A stretch of DNA of 13,414 nucleotides from Actinomycetota bacterium. GTDB lineage: Bacteria; Actinomycetota; CADDZG01; WHSQ01. Location of the stretch: assembly GCA_016781115.1 (NCBI GenBank), contig JADDQX010000051.1:1-13414 (forward strand), written 5' to 3'. Made by a program: the position numbers and the translations under genes. Under the pieces are notes generated by a model. It ran no database searches, was not told where the DNA came from, and saw only the letters and a list, made by a program, of their open reading frames with translations. This document shows, piece after piece, positions 5,938 through 12,677 of the stretch (the first letter of the stretch is position 1; the number at the start of each line of letters is the position of its first letter).

Positions 5938-6213
5938 GTGGCCGTCCAAGTTCGCATACCGACCGTGTTCCGCAAGTTCACCGATGGAAACCCGAGCGTC
6001 GAGCTCGAGCCCGGAACGATCGCCGATCTCGTGGATCAGCTGGAGGCCCGGTACCCCGGGATGCGCGAGCAGTTGCTGACGTCAGAGGGGCAGCTGCATC
6101 GCTTCGTGAACGTCTACGTGAACGACGAGGATGCGCGTTACCTCGAGAAGCTCGACACGAAGGTCGCCGACGGCGACACGGTGTCGCTCCTTCCTTCTGT
6201 CGCTGGAGGCTAG
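5938..6213 (+). CDS. cysO: CysO, ubiquitin-fold sulfur-carrier protein
   Basis: With GTG 5938 the product is 91 residues, the size of M. tuberculosis CysO (93). It ends in the essential Gly-Gly (SVAGG) that is converted to a thiocarboxylate and donates sulfur to CysM. The segment QLHRFVNVYVNDEDARYLEKLDTKVADGDTVSLLP has the MoaD/ThiS fold pattern and closely resembles the remembered CysO sequence. The start is chosen because AGGAGG (5925-5930) lies seven bases before it and it gives the family N-terminus (VQVRIPTVFRKFTDG). The frame is open further upstream to ATG 5851, but that extension is low in complexity and unlike the family. The activating enzyme (MoeZ-like in mycobacteria) is not in the window. 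Confidence 0.9.
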   Translation: MAVQVRIPTVFRKFTDGNPSVELEPGTIADLVDQLEARYPGMREQLLTSEGQLHRFVNVYVNDEDARYLEKLDTKVADGDTVSLLPSVAGG

Positions 6214-6224
6214 GTTCGCCTCGT

Positions 6225-7169
6225 ATGAAGTACAAGTCGATCCTCGACACCATCGGGAACACGCCGCTCGTGGAGATACCTCGGCTATCTCCGGTCGAGG
6301 ACGTGCGTCTCTGGGTGAAGCTCGAGGGCGAGAACCCCACGGGTTCGGTCAAGGATCGCGTCGCGCTGGCCATGGTCGAAGCAGCCGAGGCCTCGGGTGA
6401 GCTGACTAGAGACAAGATCCTGCTCGAGCCGACCTCCGGCAACACGGGTATCGCGCTAGCGATGGTCACCAAGATCCGTGGCTACCGCTTCACCGCTGTG
6501 ATGCCGGACAACGCCAGCGCGGAGCGGGTTCAGCTGCTCAAGGCTTTCGGCGCCGACATCATCTTCTCGGAAGGAGCGAAGGGAACGAACGGCTCCGTCG
6601 CCCTGGCTCAGCAACTCGCGCAAGATGACCGGTACTTCATGCCCTTCCAGTACGGCAACCAGGCGAATGCCGACGCGCACTACAGCGGAACGGCTCGAGA
6701 GATCCTCGACGACCTCCCGGACGTGAAGGCGTTCGTCGCGGGGCTCGGGACGGGCGGAACGCTGATGGGCAATTCTCGGCGCCTGAAGGAACACGATCCC
6801 AACATCAAAGTCGTCGCGGCCGAACCCGAGCTCGGCGAGCTCGTGTACGGCCTGCGCTCCTTGGACGAGGGCTACATCCCACCTCTCTTCGATCCGGATC
6901 TCCTCGACGGCAAGGTGAAGGTGAGGGCGCGGGACTCGATCCTGTGGACGCGGGAGCTGCTGCAGAAAGAGGGGATCTTCTCGGGCATCTCCTCGGGCGC
7001 CGTCATCTGGGTTGCGCAGCGCGTGGCGGAGAGGCTGTCGCGGGAAGGCTCGGGCGGCGACGTTGTCTGTCTGCTGCCCGACGGAGGCTGGAAGTACCTG
7101 TCCACGGAGGCATGGACGCAGGACATAGACACGGCCGAAGCTCAGGTGGAGGAGGTTCTCTGGTGGTGA
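6225..7169 (+). CDS. cysM: CysM, O-phosphoserine sulfhydrylase (CysO-dependent cysteine synthase)
   Basis: This PLP enzyme of 314 residues has the PLP lysine Lys43 in NPTGSVKDR, the substrate loop EPTSGNTGI (SGNTG at 71-75) and the phosphate-binding GTGGT (175-179). The segment VYGLRSLDEGYIPPLFDP matches M. tuberculosis CysM, including Arg211, which by eye corresponds to Arg220 there, reported to select O-phosphoserine. The hydrophobic C-terminus VLWW parallels the active-site-closing tail of that enzyme. It transfers sulfur from CysO thiocarboxylate to the PLP-aminoacrylate, forming CysO-Cys. The ATG is 11 nt after cysO, with GGAGG at somewhat long spacing inside the end of cysO. The context mec-cysO-cysM supports this role over a general O-acetylserine sulfhydrylase. 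Confidence 0.93.
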   Translation: MKYKSILDTIGNTPLVEIPRLSPVEDVRLWVKLEGENPTGSVKDRVALAMVEAAEASGELTRDKILLEPTSGNTGIALAMVTKIRGYRFTAVMPDNASAERVQLLKAFGADIIFSEGAKGTNGSVALAQQLAQDDRYFMPFQYGNQANADAHYSGTAREILDDLPDVKAFVAGLGTGGTLMGNSRRLKEHDPNIKVVAAEPELGELVYGLRSLDEGYIPPLFDPDLLDGKVKVRARDSILWTRELLQKEGIFSGISSGAVIWVAQRVAERLSREGSGGDVVCLLPDGGWKYLSTEAWTQDIDTAEAQVEEVLWW

Positions 7170-7996
7170 CTCCCGATCGCCCCATCGGGATATTCGACTC
7201 GGGGCTAGGGGGATTGACCGTTGCCCGCGCGGTCATCGATCTCCTGCCTCACGAAGACATCGTCTATTTCGGAGACACCGCCCGCTGCCCCTACGGGCCG
7301 CGGCCCCCGGAGAAGGTGCGGAGTTTCGCGCTCGAGATCACCGATCTGTTGGTAGCCGAGGGAGTGAAGCTGGTGGTCGTGGCTTGCAACTCCGCCGAGT
7401 CCACCGCCTTCTACGAGGCCACGGGCCGGTACGAGGTGCCGATCGTCAGCGTCATCGAGCCGGGGGTCAGGGCCGCGATCGCCGCGAGCCGCAGCGGTCG
7501 CATCGGGCTCATCGGGACCGAAGCCACCATCGCGTCCGGCGCGTACGACCGCGTCGTGACCGCGACTGGGGCAGACGTCGTGCTGGAGTCGCGGGCCTGC
7601 CCGCGTTTCGTGGATTTCGTCGAGGCGGGGGAGACCGCGTCGGAGGCGGTGTTGGTCGCGGCGGAGGAGTACCTCGGTCCTCTGCGAGAGAGCGGCGTCG
7701 ACACGTTGATCCTGGGATGCACGCACTACCCTCTGCTGTCCGGCGCGATCCGGTACGTCATGGGAGAGCACGTCGTCTTGATCTCTTCCGCAGAGGCCAC
7801 CGCGAGCGAGGTCTACGCCAGATTGCTCGACCTGGACCTCTTGAAGCGCGATGCGACCGAAGGGCGTCGCAGGTTCATCACCTCTGGCGGCGAGGACCGG
7901 TTCGGCGAGCTCGGCAGACGCTTCCTCGGCCCCGAGTTCGACGGTGTCGAGCAGCGACCGTGGCAGCTTGCCGCCGACAGGCGGGCCGCGTCATGA
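7163..7996 (+). CDS. murI: Glutamate racemase MurI
   Basis: MurI supplies D-glutamate for peptidoglycan. The 277-residue product contains the racemase motifs FDSGLGG (Asp12), YFGDTARCPYG, the first catalytic cysteine Cys75 in VACNSAES (Ser where many enzymes have Thr) and the second, Cys186, in GCTHYPLL. The start is the first of two adjacent GTGs, seven bases after GGAGGAGG (7148-7155). It overlaps the end of cysM by seven bases. The open frame extends far upstream but runs inside cysM and lacks family similarity. In M. tuberculosis a rhomboid gene separates cysM and murI; here they are directly coupled. Confidence 0.93.
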   Translation: MVTPDRPIGIFDSGLGGLTVARAVIDLLPHEDIVYFGDTARCPYGPRPPEKVRSFALEITDLLVAEGVKLVVVACNSAESTAFYEATGRYEVPIVSVIEPGVRAAIAASRSGRIGLIGTEATIASGAYDRVVTATGADVVLESRACPRFVDFVEAGETASEAVLVAAEEYLGPLRESGVDTLILGCTHYPLLSGAIRYVMGEHVVLISSAEATASEVYARLLDLDLLKRDATEGRRRFITSGGEDRFGELGRRFLGPEFDGVEQRPWQLAADRRAAS

Positions 7997-8739
7997 GCCT
8001 GTCGTTGACGGTGTTGGGGTCGTCCGGCATGTTCGGCACCCTCGAGAGAGCTTGCGCGGGTTACCTGCTGGAGAGCGACGGCGACCGGATCCTGATCGAC
8101 TGCGGTGCGGGGACGTGGCGGAACCTCTTGGAGCACATCGACTACCGGTCCCTGGCGGGCGTGATCCTGTCGCATCGCCACCCAGACCACGTCAGCGATC
8201 TCTTTCAGCTCTTTCACGCGCGCCGCTATGGCCAGAAGGAATCTCTTCCCGAGATCCCGTTATGGGCTCCCGCGGAGACCCTCGACCGCCTCTGTGGTTT
8301 CGCGAAGGAACTCGACCAAGCTTTCGTGATGCGCTCGGTCAGTCCGGGCGACTCGATCCAGCAGGCCGGGGCGCGTTTCAGCTTCTACTCGATGGCCCAT
8401 CCGCCCGATACGGTGGGCGTACGCATAGAACGCGATGGCGTCGTGGTCGCGTACTCGTCCGATACGGGGCCCTCTGGGGACCTAGAGGCACTGGCCGCGG
8501 ACGCGGATGTCTTCGTGTGCGAGGCGACGCTCCAAGATTCCGATGATGAATGGGAGGGTCACATGACCGCATCGCAGGCGGGTGCGGCCGCCGCGCACGC
8601 CGGCGCGAAGAGGCTCGTGCTGACGCACCTGCCGCCCGGGCGGGATCCCGGCTTGTCGCTCACGCAGGCGCACAAGACGAGCGGGGATAGCGAGGTTCAG
8701 CTTGCCGTCGATGGGTTGAGGCTAGAGGTCGGCTCCTGA
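7993..8739 (+). CDS. Metallo-beta-lactamase-fold hydrolase, Rv1339-like (cAMP phosphodiesterase class)
   Basis: The 248-residue protein carries the two-metal motif HRHPDH (His61, His63, Asp65, His66) with further likely ligands in MAHPPD (His136), SSDTG (Asp157) and LTHLPPG (His212). The fold is shared with RNase Z and cyclic-nucleotide phosphodiesterases. Its place between murI and rph matches M. tuberculosis Rv1339, which has been described as an atypical class II cAMP phosphodiesterase; this assignment here is by position and motif only. The ATG overlaps the murI stop (ATGA). The frame is open far upstream inside murI, but the murI overlap and the clean family N-terminus (LTVLGSSGMFGT) decide the start. 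Confidence 0.85.
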   Translation: MSLSLTVLGSSGMFGTLERACAGYLLESDGDRILIDCGAGTWRNLLEHIDYRSLAGVILSHRHPDHVSDLFQLFHARRYGQKESLPEIPLWAPAETLDRLCGFAKELDQAFVMRSVSPGDSIQQAGARFSFYSMAHPPDTVGVRIERDGVVVAYSSDTGPSGDLEALAADADVFVCEATLQDSDDEWEGHMTASQAGAAAAHAGAKRLVLTHLPPGRDPGLSLTQAHKTSGDSEVQLAVDGLRLEVGS

Positions 8740-9467
8740 TGCGGGTCGACGGCCGCGCCCCCGATCAGCTTCGTCCGGTAAAGATCGATCTCGGATTCAT
8801 GCCGAACGCGGAAGGATCCTGTCTCGTCTCGATGGGGGACACCAGGGTCATCTGCACCGCGACGGTCGAACCCAGCGTGCCGCGGTGGATGCAGGGACGT
8901 GGCGTGGGCTGGGTCACCGCGGAGTACTCGATGTTGCCGCGTTCCACTACCGAACGGGTCCCGCGCGAAGTGAACAAGGGGCGTCCGTCCGGCCGGACGC
9001 AGGAGATCCAGAGGCTGATCGGGCGGTCGCTGCGGGCCGTGACCGACATGAAGCTTCTGGGCGAGCGAACGGTGTGGGTGGACTGCGACGTCCTCCAAGC
9101 CGACGGGGGTACCCGCACCGCATCGATCACCGGCGCCTTCGTCGCCCTCGCTCAGGCTTTCGCTTCCCTGGAAGAACGCGGCGACATAACGGGGTCTCCT
9201 CTGATCGACTCGGTGTCTGCCGTCAGCGTCGGCATCGTCGGCGGGGCTCCGTGCCTCGACCTCAACTACGCTGAGGATTCGACCGCGCAGGTTGACATGA
9301 ACGTGGTGATGACCGGCACCGGCAAGATCGTCGAGGTGCAGGGGACCGCTGAACAGGGAGCGTTCGAACGGTCGGAGCTCGACCGGCTTCTAGATCTAGC
9401 GACGGATGGGATCTTGCACCTGGCACGCCATCAGGAGGCCGCTCTCGGAGCTCCGGTCGACGAGTGA
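8739..9467 (+). CDS. rph: Ribonuclease PH
   Basis: RNase PH trims nucleotides from tRNA 3' ends using phosphate. The 242-residue product has the family length and motifs: RVDGRAPDQLRPVKI at the start, GDTRVICTATVE, SGRTQEIQRLIGRSLRAV (Arg86 region), VDCDVLQADGGTRTASITGA (phosphate-binding Arg126) and a C-terminal VEVQGTAEQGAF. The ATG shares its A with the TGA of the preceding gene (TGATG), so it is translationally coupled. Neighbouring rdgB follows with a four-base overlap, a pairing common in bacteria. Confidence 0.96.
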   Translation: MRVDGRAPDQLRPVKIDLGFMPNAEGSCLVSMGDTRVICTATVEPSVPRWMQGRGVGWVTAEYSMLPRSTTERVPREVNKGRPSGRTQEIQRLIGRSLRAVTDMKLLGERTVWVDCDVLQADGGTRTASITGAFVALAQAFASLEERGDITGSPLIDSVSAVSVGIVGGAPCLDLNYAEDSTAQVDMNVVMTGTGKIVEVQGTAEQGAFERSELDRLLDLATDGILHLARHQEAALGAPVDE

Positions 9468-10042
9468 GGGTCGTATTCGCGTCGCGCAACCGGCACAAGG
9501 CGGAGCAGGTTCGGCTGATCCTGACATCTTTGGAGCTCGTGCCTCTAGATGAGGTTGCACCCGACCTCGTGCTCGAAGAGCCGTTCGACACCTTCGAGGA
9601 GAACGCCTTCGCGAAGGCGCGGGCCGTGGTCGTCGCGACCGGGTTGCCGGCCATCGCCGACGACTCCGGTATCGAGGTCGATGCGCTCGGCGGAGCACCG
9701 GGCGTGCGCTCGGCCCGCTATGCCGGCGAGGGTGCGACCGATCGCGACAACAACCTGAAGCTGGTGCAAGAGCTCGAATACGTGCCGGAAGACGCGCTGA
9801 CGTGCAGGTACAGGTGCGTGGCGGTGCTCGTGACTCCCGATGGACATGAGGTGGTCGCGGACGGCGTCTGCGAGGGGCATATCTCGCTGGAGCCGCGCGG
9901 AACCGAGGGCTTCGGGTACGACCCACATTTCGTGCCGGTCGGTGAGTCCCGCACGATGGCGGAGATACCTCTGAACGAGAAGCTTGGATTCAGTCACCGA
10001 GGCCGTGCGTTCCGCGGGCTCGCTCACAACCTGGGGCTGTGA
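9464..10042 (+). CDS. rdgB: RdgB/HAM1-type dITP/XTP pyrophosphatase
   Basis: This house-cleaning enzyme hydrolyses dITP, ITP and XTP to monophosphates, keeping damaged purines out of DNA and RNA. The 192-residue product shows the family motifs in order: ASRNRHKAEQ (6-15), FEENAFAKA, ADDSGIEVDALGGAPGVRSARYAG (65-88, catalytic Asp pair), GFGYDPHF (149-156) and SHRGRA (177-182). GTG is the start, overlapping the rph stop as GTGA. It is the last gene of the plus-strand operon; the following gene is convergent, 22 bp away, with only a weak stem (CCTTCGGC 10047-10054 with GCCGAGG) between them. Confidence 0.96.
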   Translation: MRVVFASRNRHKAEQVRLILTSLELVPLDEVAPDLVLEEPFDTFEENAFAKARAVVVATGLPAIADDSGIEVDALGGAPGVRSARYAGEGATDRDNNLKLVQELEYVPEDALTCRYRCVAVLVTPDGHEVVADGVCEGHISLEPRGTEGFGYDPHFVPVGESRTMAEIPLNEKLGFSHRGRAFRGLAHNLGL

Positions 10043-10064
10043 TCGACCTTCGGCGTCGGGGTAG

Positions 10065-10862
10065 CTAGCCTGCCGAGGCCACGTCCTGCGCCATGCCGAC
10101 GATGTGCGGGTGCAGCGATGCGCACGCGGTGAGACAAGAGCCTCGCCCGCTCCAGGTGGTGCCGTCGAGGTGACTGATGCGTGCTCCGGCCTCCTCGATG
10201 ATCGGGATGAGCGCGGCAACATCCCAGACGCTTAGCTCCGGCTCTACCATCACGTGAGCCGCGCCGCGGGCCACGAGCATGTGGCCCCAGAAGTCACCGA
10301 AGCCCCGGATCCGCCACGAGCTCCCCACCAGCTCCTCGAGGAACTGGCCCAGGCCGTCATCGATGAAGCCTTGGGGGTCACCGAAAAGCGTCGTCGCCTC
10401 ATCCAACGTGTCCACGTCCGCGGCCGTGATTGTTCGGCCGTTCATCCGGGCGCCGCTTCCCACCGCGGCCTCATAGGTCTCGCCGAGCGCGGGCGCATGA
10501 CACACCCCGACGACGTAGCCCTCCTCGGTTCGCAGCCCCACCAGCGTCGCCCACACGGGGATCCCTGCCATGTAGTTGTGGGTCCCGTCGATCGGGTCCA
10601 AGATCCACGTAGGTCCCGGCGTTGGTGCCCCACCCGAGGCGCTCGTGTGGCCTTGCTCCTCGCCCAAGATGTTGTGCTGTGGCCAGGCTTTCGCGATCCG
10701 CGCCCTCAACTCGGCTTCCACTGCCAGGTCGGCTTCCGTGACCCAGGTCCCGTCTTTCTTCCTGCTCATCGCCGGGCCCTTCTGGTAGTGCTTCATAGCG
10801 ATGTCGCCGCCGAGGTGGGCGATCTCGGTCGCGAACTCGAGAGCGGACTGGCGATCGGACAT
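10065..10862 (-). CDS. hisN: Inositol-monophosphatase-family phosphatase, probably histidinol-phosphatase HisN
   Basis: The 265-residue protein has the Mg-dependent phosphatase signature: Glu68 in ILGEE, Asp89 and Asp92 in WILDPIDGTHNY, and Asp214 in WDVAALIPIIEEAGA. The segment RGFGDFWGHMLVARGAAHVMVEPELSVWD resembles, from memory, actinobacterial HisN enzymes, which remove phosphate from histidinol phosphate in histidine synthesis. Myo-inositol or other sugar phosphates remain possible substrates because no his genes lie nearby. The ATG has AAGGTG six bases upstream on its strand. It is divergent from the metallothionein-like gene. Confidence 0.85.
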   Translation of the reverse strand: MSDRQSALEFATEIAHLGGDIAMKHYQKGPAMSRKKDGTWVTEADLAVEAELRARIAKAWPQHNILGEEQGHTSASGGAPTPGPTWILDPIDGTHNYMAGIPVWATLVGLRTEEGYVVGVCHAPALGETYEAAVGSGARMNGRTITAADVDTLDEATTLFGDPQGFIDDGLGQFLEELVGSSWRIRGFGDFWGHMLVARGAAHVMVEPELSVWDVAALIPIIEEAGARISHLDGTTWSGRGSCLTACASLHPHIVGMAQDVASAG

Positions 10863-10881
10863 CGTGGCACCTTAGTTGTTT

Positions 10882-10920
10882 GATTGAGGGCGCTCGCGCT
10901 GCGAGGCGCGAGACCCAATC
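10882..10920 (+). promoter_or_regulatory. Hairpin leader before the metallothionein-like gene
   Basis: GATTG (10882-10886) pairs with CAATC (10916-10920), GG with CC, and CTCGCGC (10893-10899) with GCGCGAG (10906-10912) around TGCGAG, giving a 39-nt imperfect hairpin. It ends four bases before the ribosome site AAGGGAG (10924-10930). It lies in the 74-bp divergent gap with hisN, which must also hold promoters I cannot pin down. Confidence 0.4.
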
Positions 10921-10936
10921 GCGAAAGGGAGCGAGC

Positions 10937-11068
10937 ATGGCTAACGAAACCGGAACGATCCTGAGTTGCAGCAACCCAGACTGCGGGTGTCGTCTCATCA
11001 TCCAGACGCCCTGCCCGCACGGCGAGACCTACATCTGCGCGTGCGGGCACGAGCTGAAGTCGGTCTAG
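10937..11068 (+). CDS. Metallothionein-like small cysteine-rich protein
   Basis: The product has 43 residues with six cysteines in the clusters SCSNPDCGCRL and ICACGHEL plus Cys26, and two nearby histidines (28 and 38). The pattern, from GTILSC through CGCR to CACGHEL, resembles short actinobacterial proteins annotated as metallothioneins, which bind Zn, Cu or Cd in the cytoplasm. The ATG at 10937 is chosen because AAGGGAG lies six bases before it; an in-frame start at 10880 would add an unrelated basic stretch that lies over the leader hairpin. Metal preference cannot be read from the sequence. Confidence 0.75.
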   Translation: MANETGTILSCSNPDCGCRLIIQTPCPHGETYICACGHELKSV

Positions 11069-11128
11069 AGCTTCCATCTTGTCCGGGCGTCGACGTGCCA
11101 GAGGGATCCGAGCCCGAACATCAGGATG

Positions 11129-11211
11129 TGCGAGAGGGGGGACTCGAACCCCCACGTCTAGAAGACACCAGCTCCTAAGGCTGGCGCGTCTGCCAATTCC
11201 GCCACTCTCGC
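11129..11211 (-). tRNA. tRNA-Leu (anticodon UAG)
   Basis: The minus strand gives an 83-nt class II tRNA: acceptor GCGAGAG/CTCTCGC, D arm TGGCGGAATTGGCAGACGC, anticodon stem CCAGC/GCTGG around CTTAGGA (anticodon TAG), a long variable arm, and T stem GGGGG/CCCCC around TTCGAGT. The discriminator is A, as for leucine. CCA is not encoded. The 60 bp between its 3' end and the metallothionein-like gene show no clear terminator. Confidence 0.97.
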
Positions 11212-11325
11212 GCTGATCCCCATCGTAGCGACGGCTCCACTGAAGTACGTTTAGCTTGCTCTGCGTGTGGGCGGCGGCAAGAGCGGGTACCCCGGTAGGA
11301 CAAACGAGACATTTCAGGGGAGAAG

Positions 11326-11757
11326 ATGCTCGAGTTCGTCGCTCAGAACGAGCCGGCCTGCGTGCCGCAACTGCGCAGGCACGTTCGGGATTTCCTCCAT
11401 ACCTTGCGCGTGGATCCGTCTACGACGTACGACATCCTCCTCGCGACCGACGAAGCCGCGGCCAACGCCGTGGCGCACGGCCGGTCCGACCACGGCGGCA
11501 TCGTGAGGCTCCGTTGCTCCACCGAGGGCGGTTGCGTCGTCGTGGCCATAGCCGACGAAGGGGCGGGCTTCGATCCCGCGTCCGTCGAGATGCACCAGCT
11601 ACCCAGCTGGAGGTCGCAGGGGGGGCGGGGTCTGTATCTGGTGCGAGAGCTCATGGACGAGGTCCAGATCGATGCTTCTCCACGGGGGACCGTGATCCAG
11701 ATGAAGCGCCACGTCGAGCTTCCCCGCTCGGGGGCCGTCCCGATCCCGGACGTCTAG
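11326..11757 (+). CDS. RsbW-like ATPase (anti-sigma factor / Ser-Thr kinase, HATPase_c_2)
   Basis: The 143-residue protein has the GHKL ATPase boxes of anti-sigma factor kinases: N box LLATDEAAANAVAHG (Glu43, Asn47), DEGAGFDP (Asp77, Gly79, Gly81) and GGRGLYLVRELMDEV (from 99). Such proteins bind sigma factors or phosphorylate anti-anti-sigma partners; neither partner is in the window, so it is an orphan here. The ATG is preceded by AGGGGAG. The divergent 114-bp gap with tRNA-Leu must carry its promoter. Its amber stop is followed in the same frame by a cysteine-rich CWC reading frame. Confidence 0.88.
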   Translation: MLEFVAQNEPACVPQLRRHVRDFLHTLRVDPSTTYDILLATDEAAANAVAHGRSDHGGIVRLRCSTEGGCVVVAIADEGAGFDPASVEMHQLPSWRSQGGRGLYLVRELMDEVQIDASPRGTVIQMKRHVELPRSGAVPIPDV

Positions 11758-11964
11758 ATCGACCGAAAGCGGCAAGCCGCGTGCCCCTCGTGCGGCGTCA
11801 CCTTCGCGTGCGGGGCCGAGGATCCACGAGGATGCTGGTGTGGCGATCGCCAACTGACGCCCGAGACACGAAGACAGCTCGCCGCGAGGTTCTCCGGGTG
11901 CCTCTGCAGTGGGTGTCTGCTGTCGGAGCAGGGCGTGAGCCTCAACCTCCCAGCAGGTCGGTGA
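11758..11964 (+). CDS. Cysteine-rich CWC-family small protein, start codon unclear
   Basis: Directly after the TAG of the ATPase gene, in the same frame, comes an open stretch of 68 codons. It encodes CPSC-GVTFAC, then GCWC, then GCLCSGCL. This order (CPxC, CWC, CLCxxCL) is that of the Cys_rich_CWC family of about 60-80 residues, likely metal binding with unknown function. No ATG, GTG, TTG or CTG precedes the first cysteine; the first codons are ATC GAC CGA AAG. Possible explanations are a rare ATC start coupled to the upstream stop, read-through of TAG giving an ATPase-CWC fusion, or a sequence error. The end overlaps the convergent neighbour by 23 bases. The family call is fairly firm; expression is not. 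Confidence 0.6.
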   Translation: MDRKRQAACPSCGVTFACGAEDPRGCWCGDRQLTPETRRQLAARFSGCLCSGCLLSEQGVSLNLPAGR

Positions 11965-12566
11965 CGTTCAGGCCGCGGTCGTCCTGCTTCAGGGCCGTAT
12001 CCACCGCGCACGCCGCACCCAACGCGAGCAGGCGGAGGTCACCGTGCACGGACGGGTCGAGGTCGACGACGTAGTTGTCGCCCGTGGTGAACAAGGCGCG
12101 CGCTATCCCGACGAACTTCTTGTCGATGCGTCCGATCTCTCGCTCGGCGTTGTCGACGATGGCGAAGTCCCACGCCCGCCAGTTCTCCGCCTTTATCTGA
12201 CCGAGCGGTTCGCCGGTGCGCCCGGTGAGCGCGAAGCGGATCTTGCCGAACACGTTCTGTTGAACGATCTCGCCGATCTTCCGACCGGAGCCGTCGCTCA
12301 CCTCGACCCGCGACTTGAAGACCTTGCGGGCGCTTCATGTGGAGGATCTTGTGGCCCGTTGAGTCATAGACGCCGAGTTGCAGCGTCAGGAACTGGTCGA
12401 TCCTCGTGATGAAACGCAAGACCTTGCGCGCAACGCTCTGGCCCTCTTGCTCGATGTACCCGAGGTCGTTCCCGTCCGGGTCGCGGACCTTGTACTGGTT
12501 CGTCAACTCGATCAACTTCGCCTTCTGGTTGATCACCAGTCGTGGCGCCTCGACGAGCTGGGGCAT
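11942..12566 (-). pseudogene. LURP-one/phospholipid-scramblase-related protein, split by a frameshift
   Basis: Two minus-strand frames join into one protein. The first, from ATG 12566, reads MPQLVEAPRLVINQKAKLIE and on through YKVRDPDGNDLGYIEQEG to LHMKRP. The second, open from about 12330 to the stop at 11942, reads RKVFKSRVEVSDGSGRKIGE and on through GKIRFALTG, WRAWDFAIVDN and GDNYVVDLDP to LLGG. Removing one G from GGG at 12328-12330 restores MKRRKVFKSRVEV and a 207-residue product. Repeated units of the type dGn.lGyi fit the scramblase/LURP-one (tubby-like) fold, whose bacterial role is unclear. The frameshift may be a real mutation or a sequencing error in a short G run. A sense-strand GTG at 12301 could start only a truncated second half. 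Confidence 0.7.
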
Positions 12567-12618
12567 GGGATCTCCTTCGGGTCGCGCGTGGGATGTGGCC
12601 GGCCTGCCGGTAACGCAG

Positions 12619-12634
12619 AAGTGTTTCTACACTT
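12619..12634. promoter_or_regulatory. Inverted repeat in divergent promoter region, possible operator
   Basis: AAGTGT-TTCT-ACACTT is a perfect six-base inverted repeat in the 111-bp gap (12567-12677) between the scramblase-related gene and the acylase gene. Its size fits a dimeric repressor site, but no regulator gene is nearby. Confidence 0.3.
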
Positions 12635-12677
12635 ACTCTGTCTCGCACCATCATCCGCGGAGACCGAGAGGACGAAG

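Noticed and set aside
11249..11274. SigF/SigB-type promoter (GTTT, 16 nt, GGGC) upstream of the RsbW-like gene
   Set aside because: The -10 element is GGGCGG rather than GGGTA or GGGTAT, so the match is too weak to claim.
11256..12074. 272-residue plus-strand open frame
   Set aside because: It overlaps the ATPase, the CWC frame and the scramblase-related gene in another frame and is an Arg/Pro/Ser-rich shadow.
12320..12340. Programmed frameshift in the scramblase-related gene
   Set aside because: There is no slippery heptamer, no adjacent stimulator that I can identify, and one extra G in a short run is a simpler explanation.
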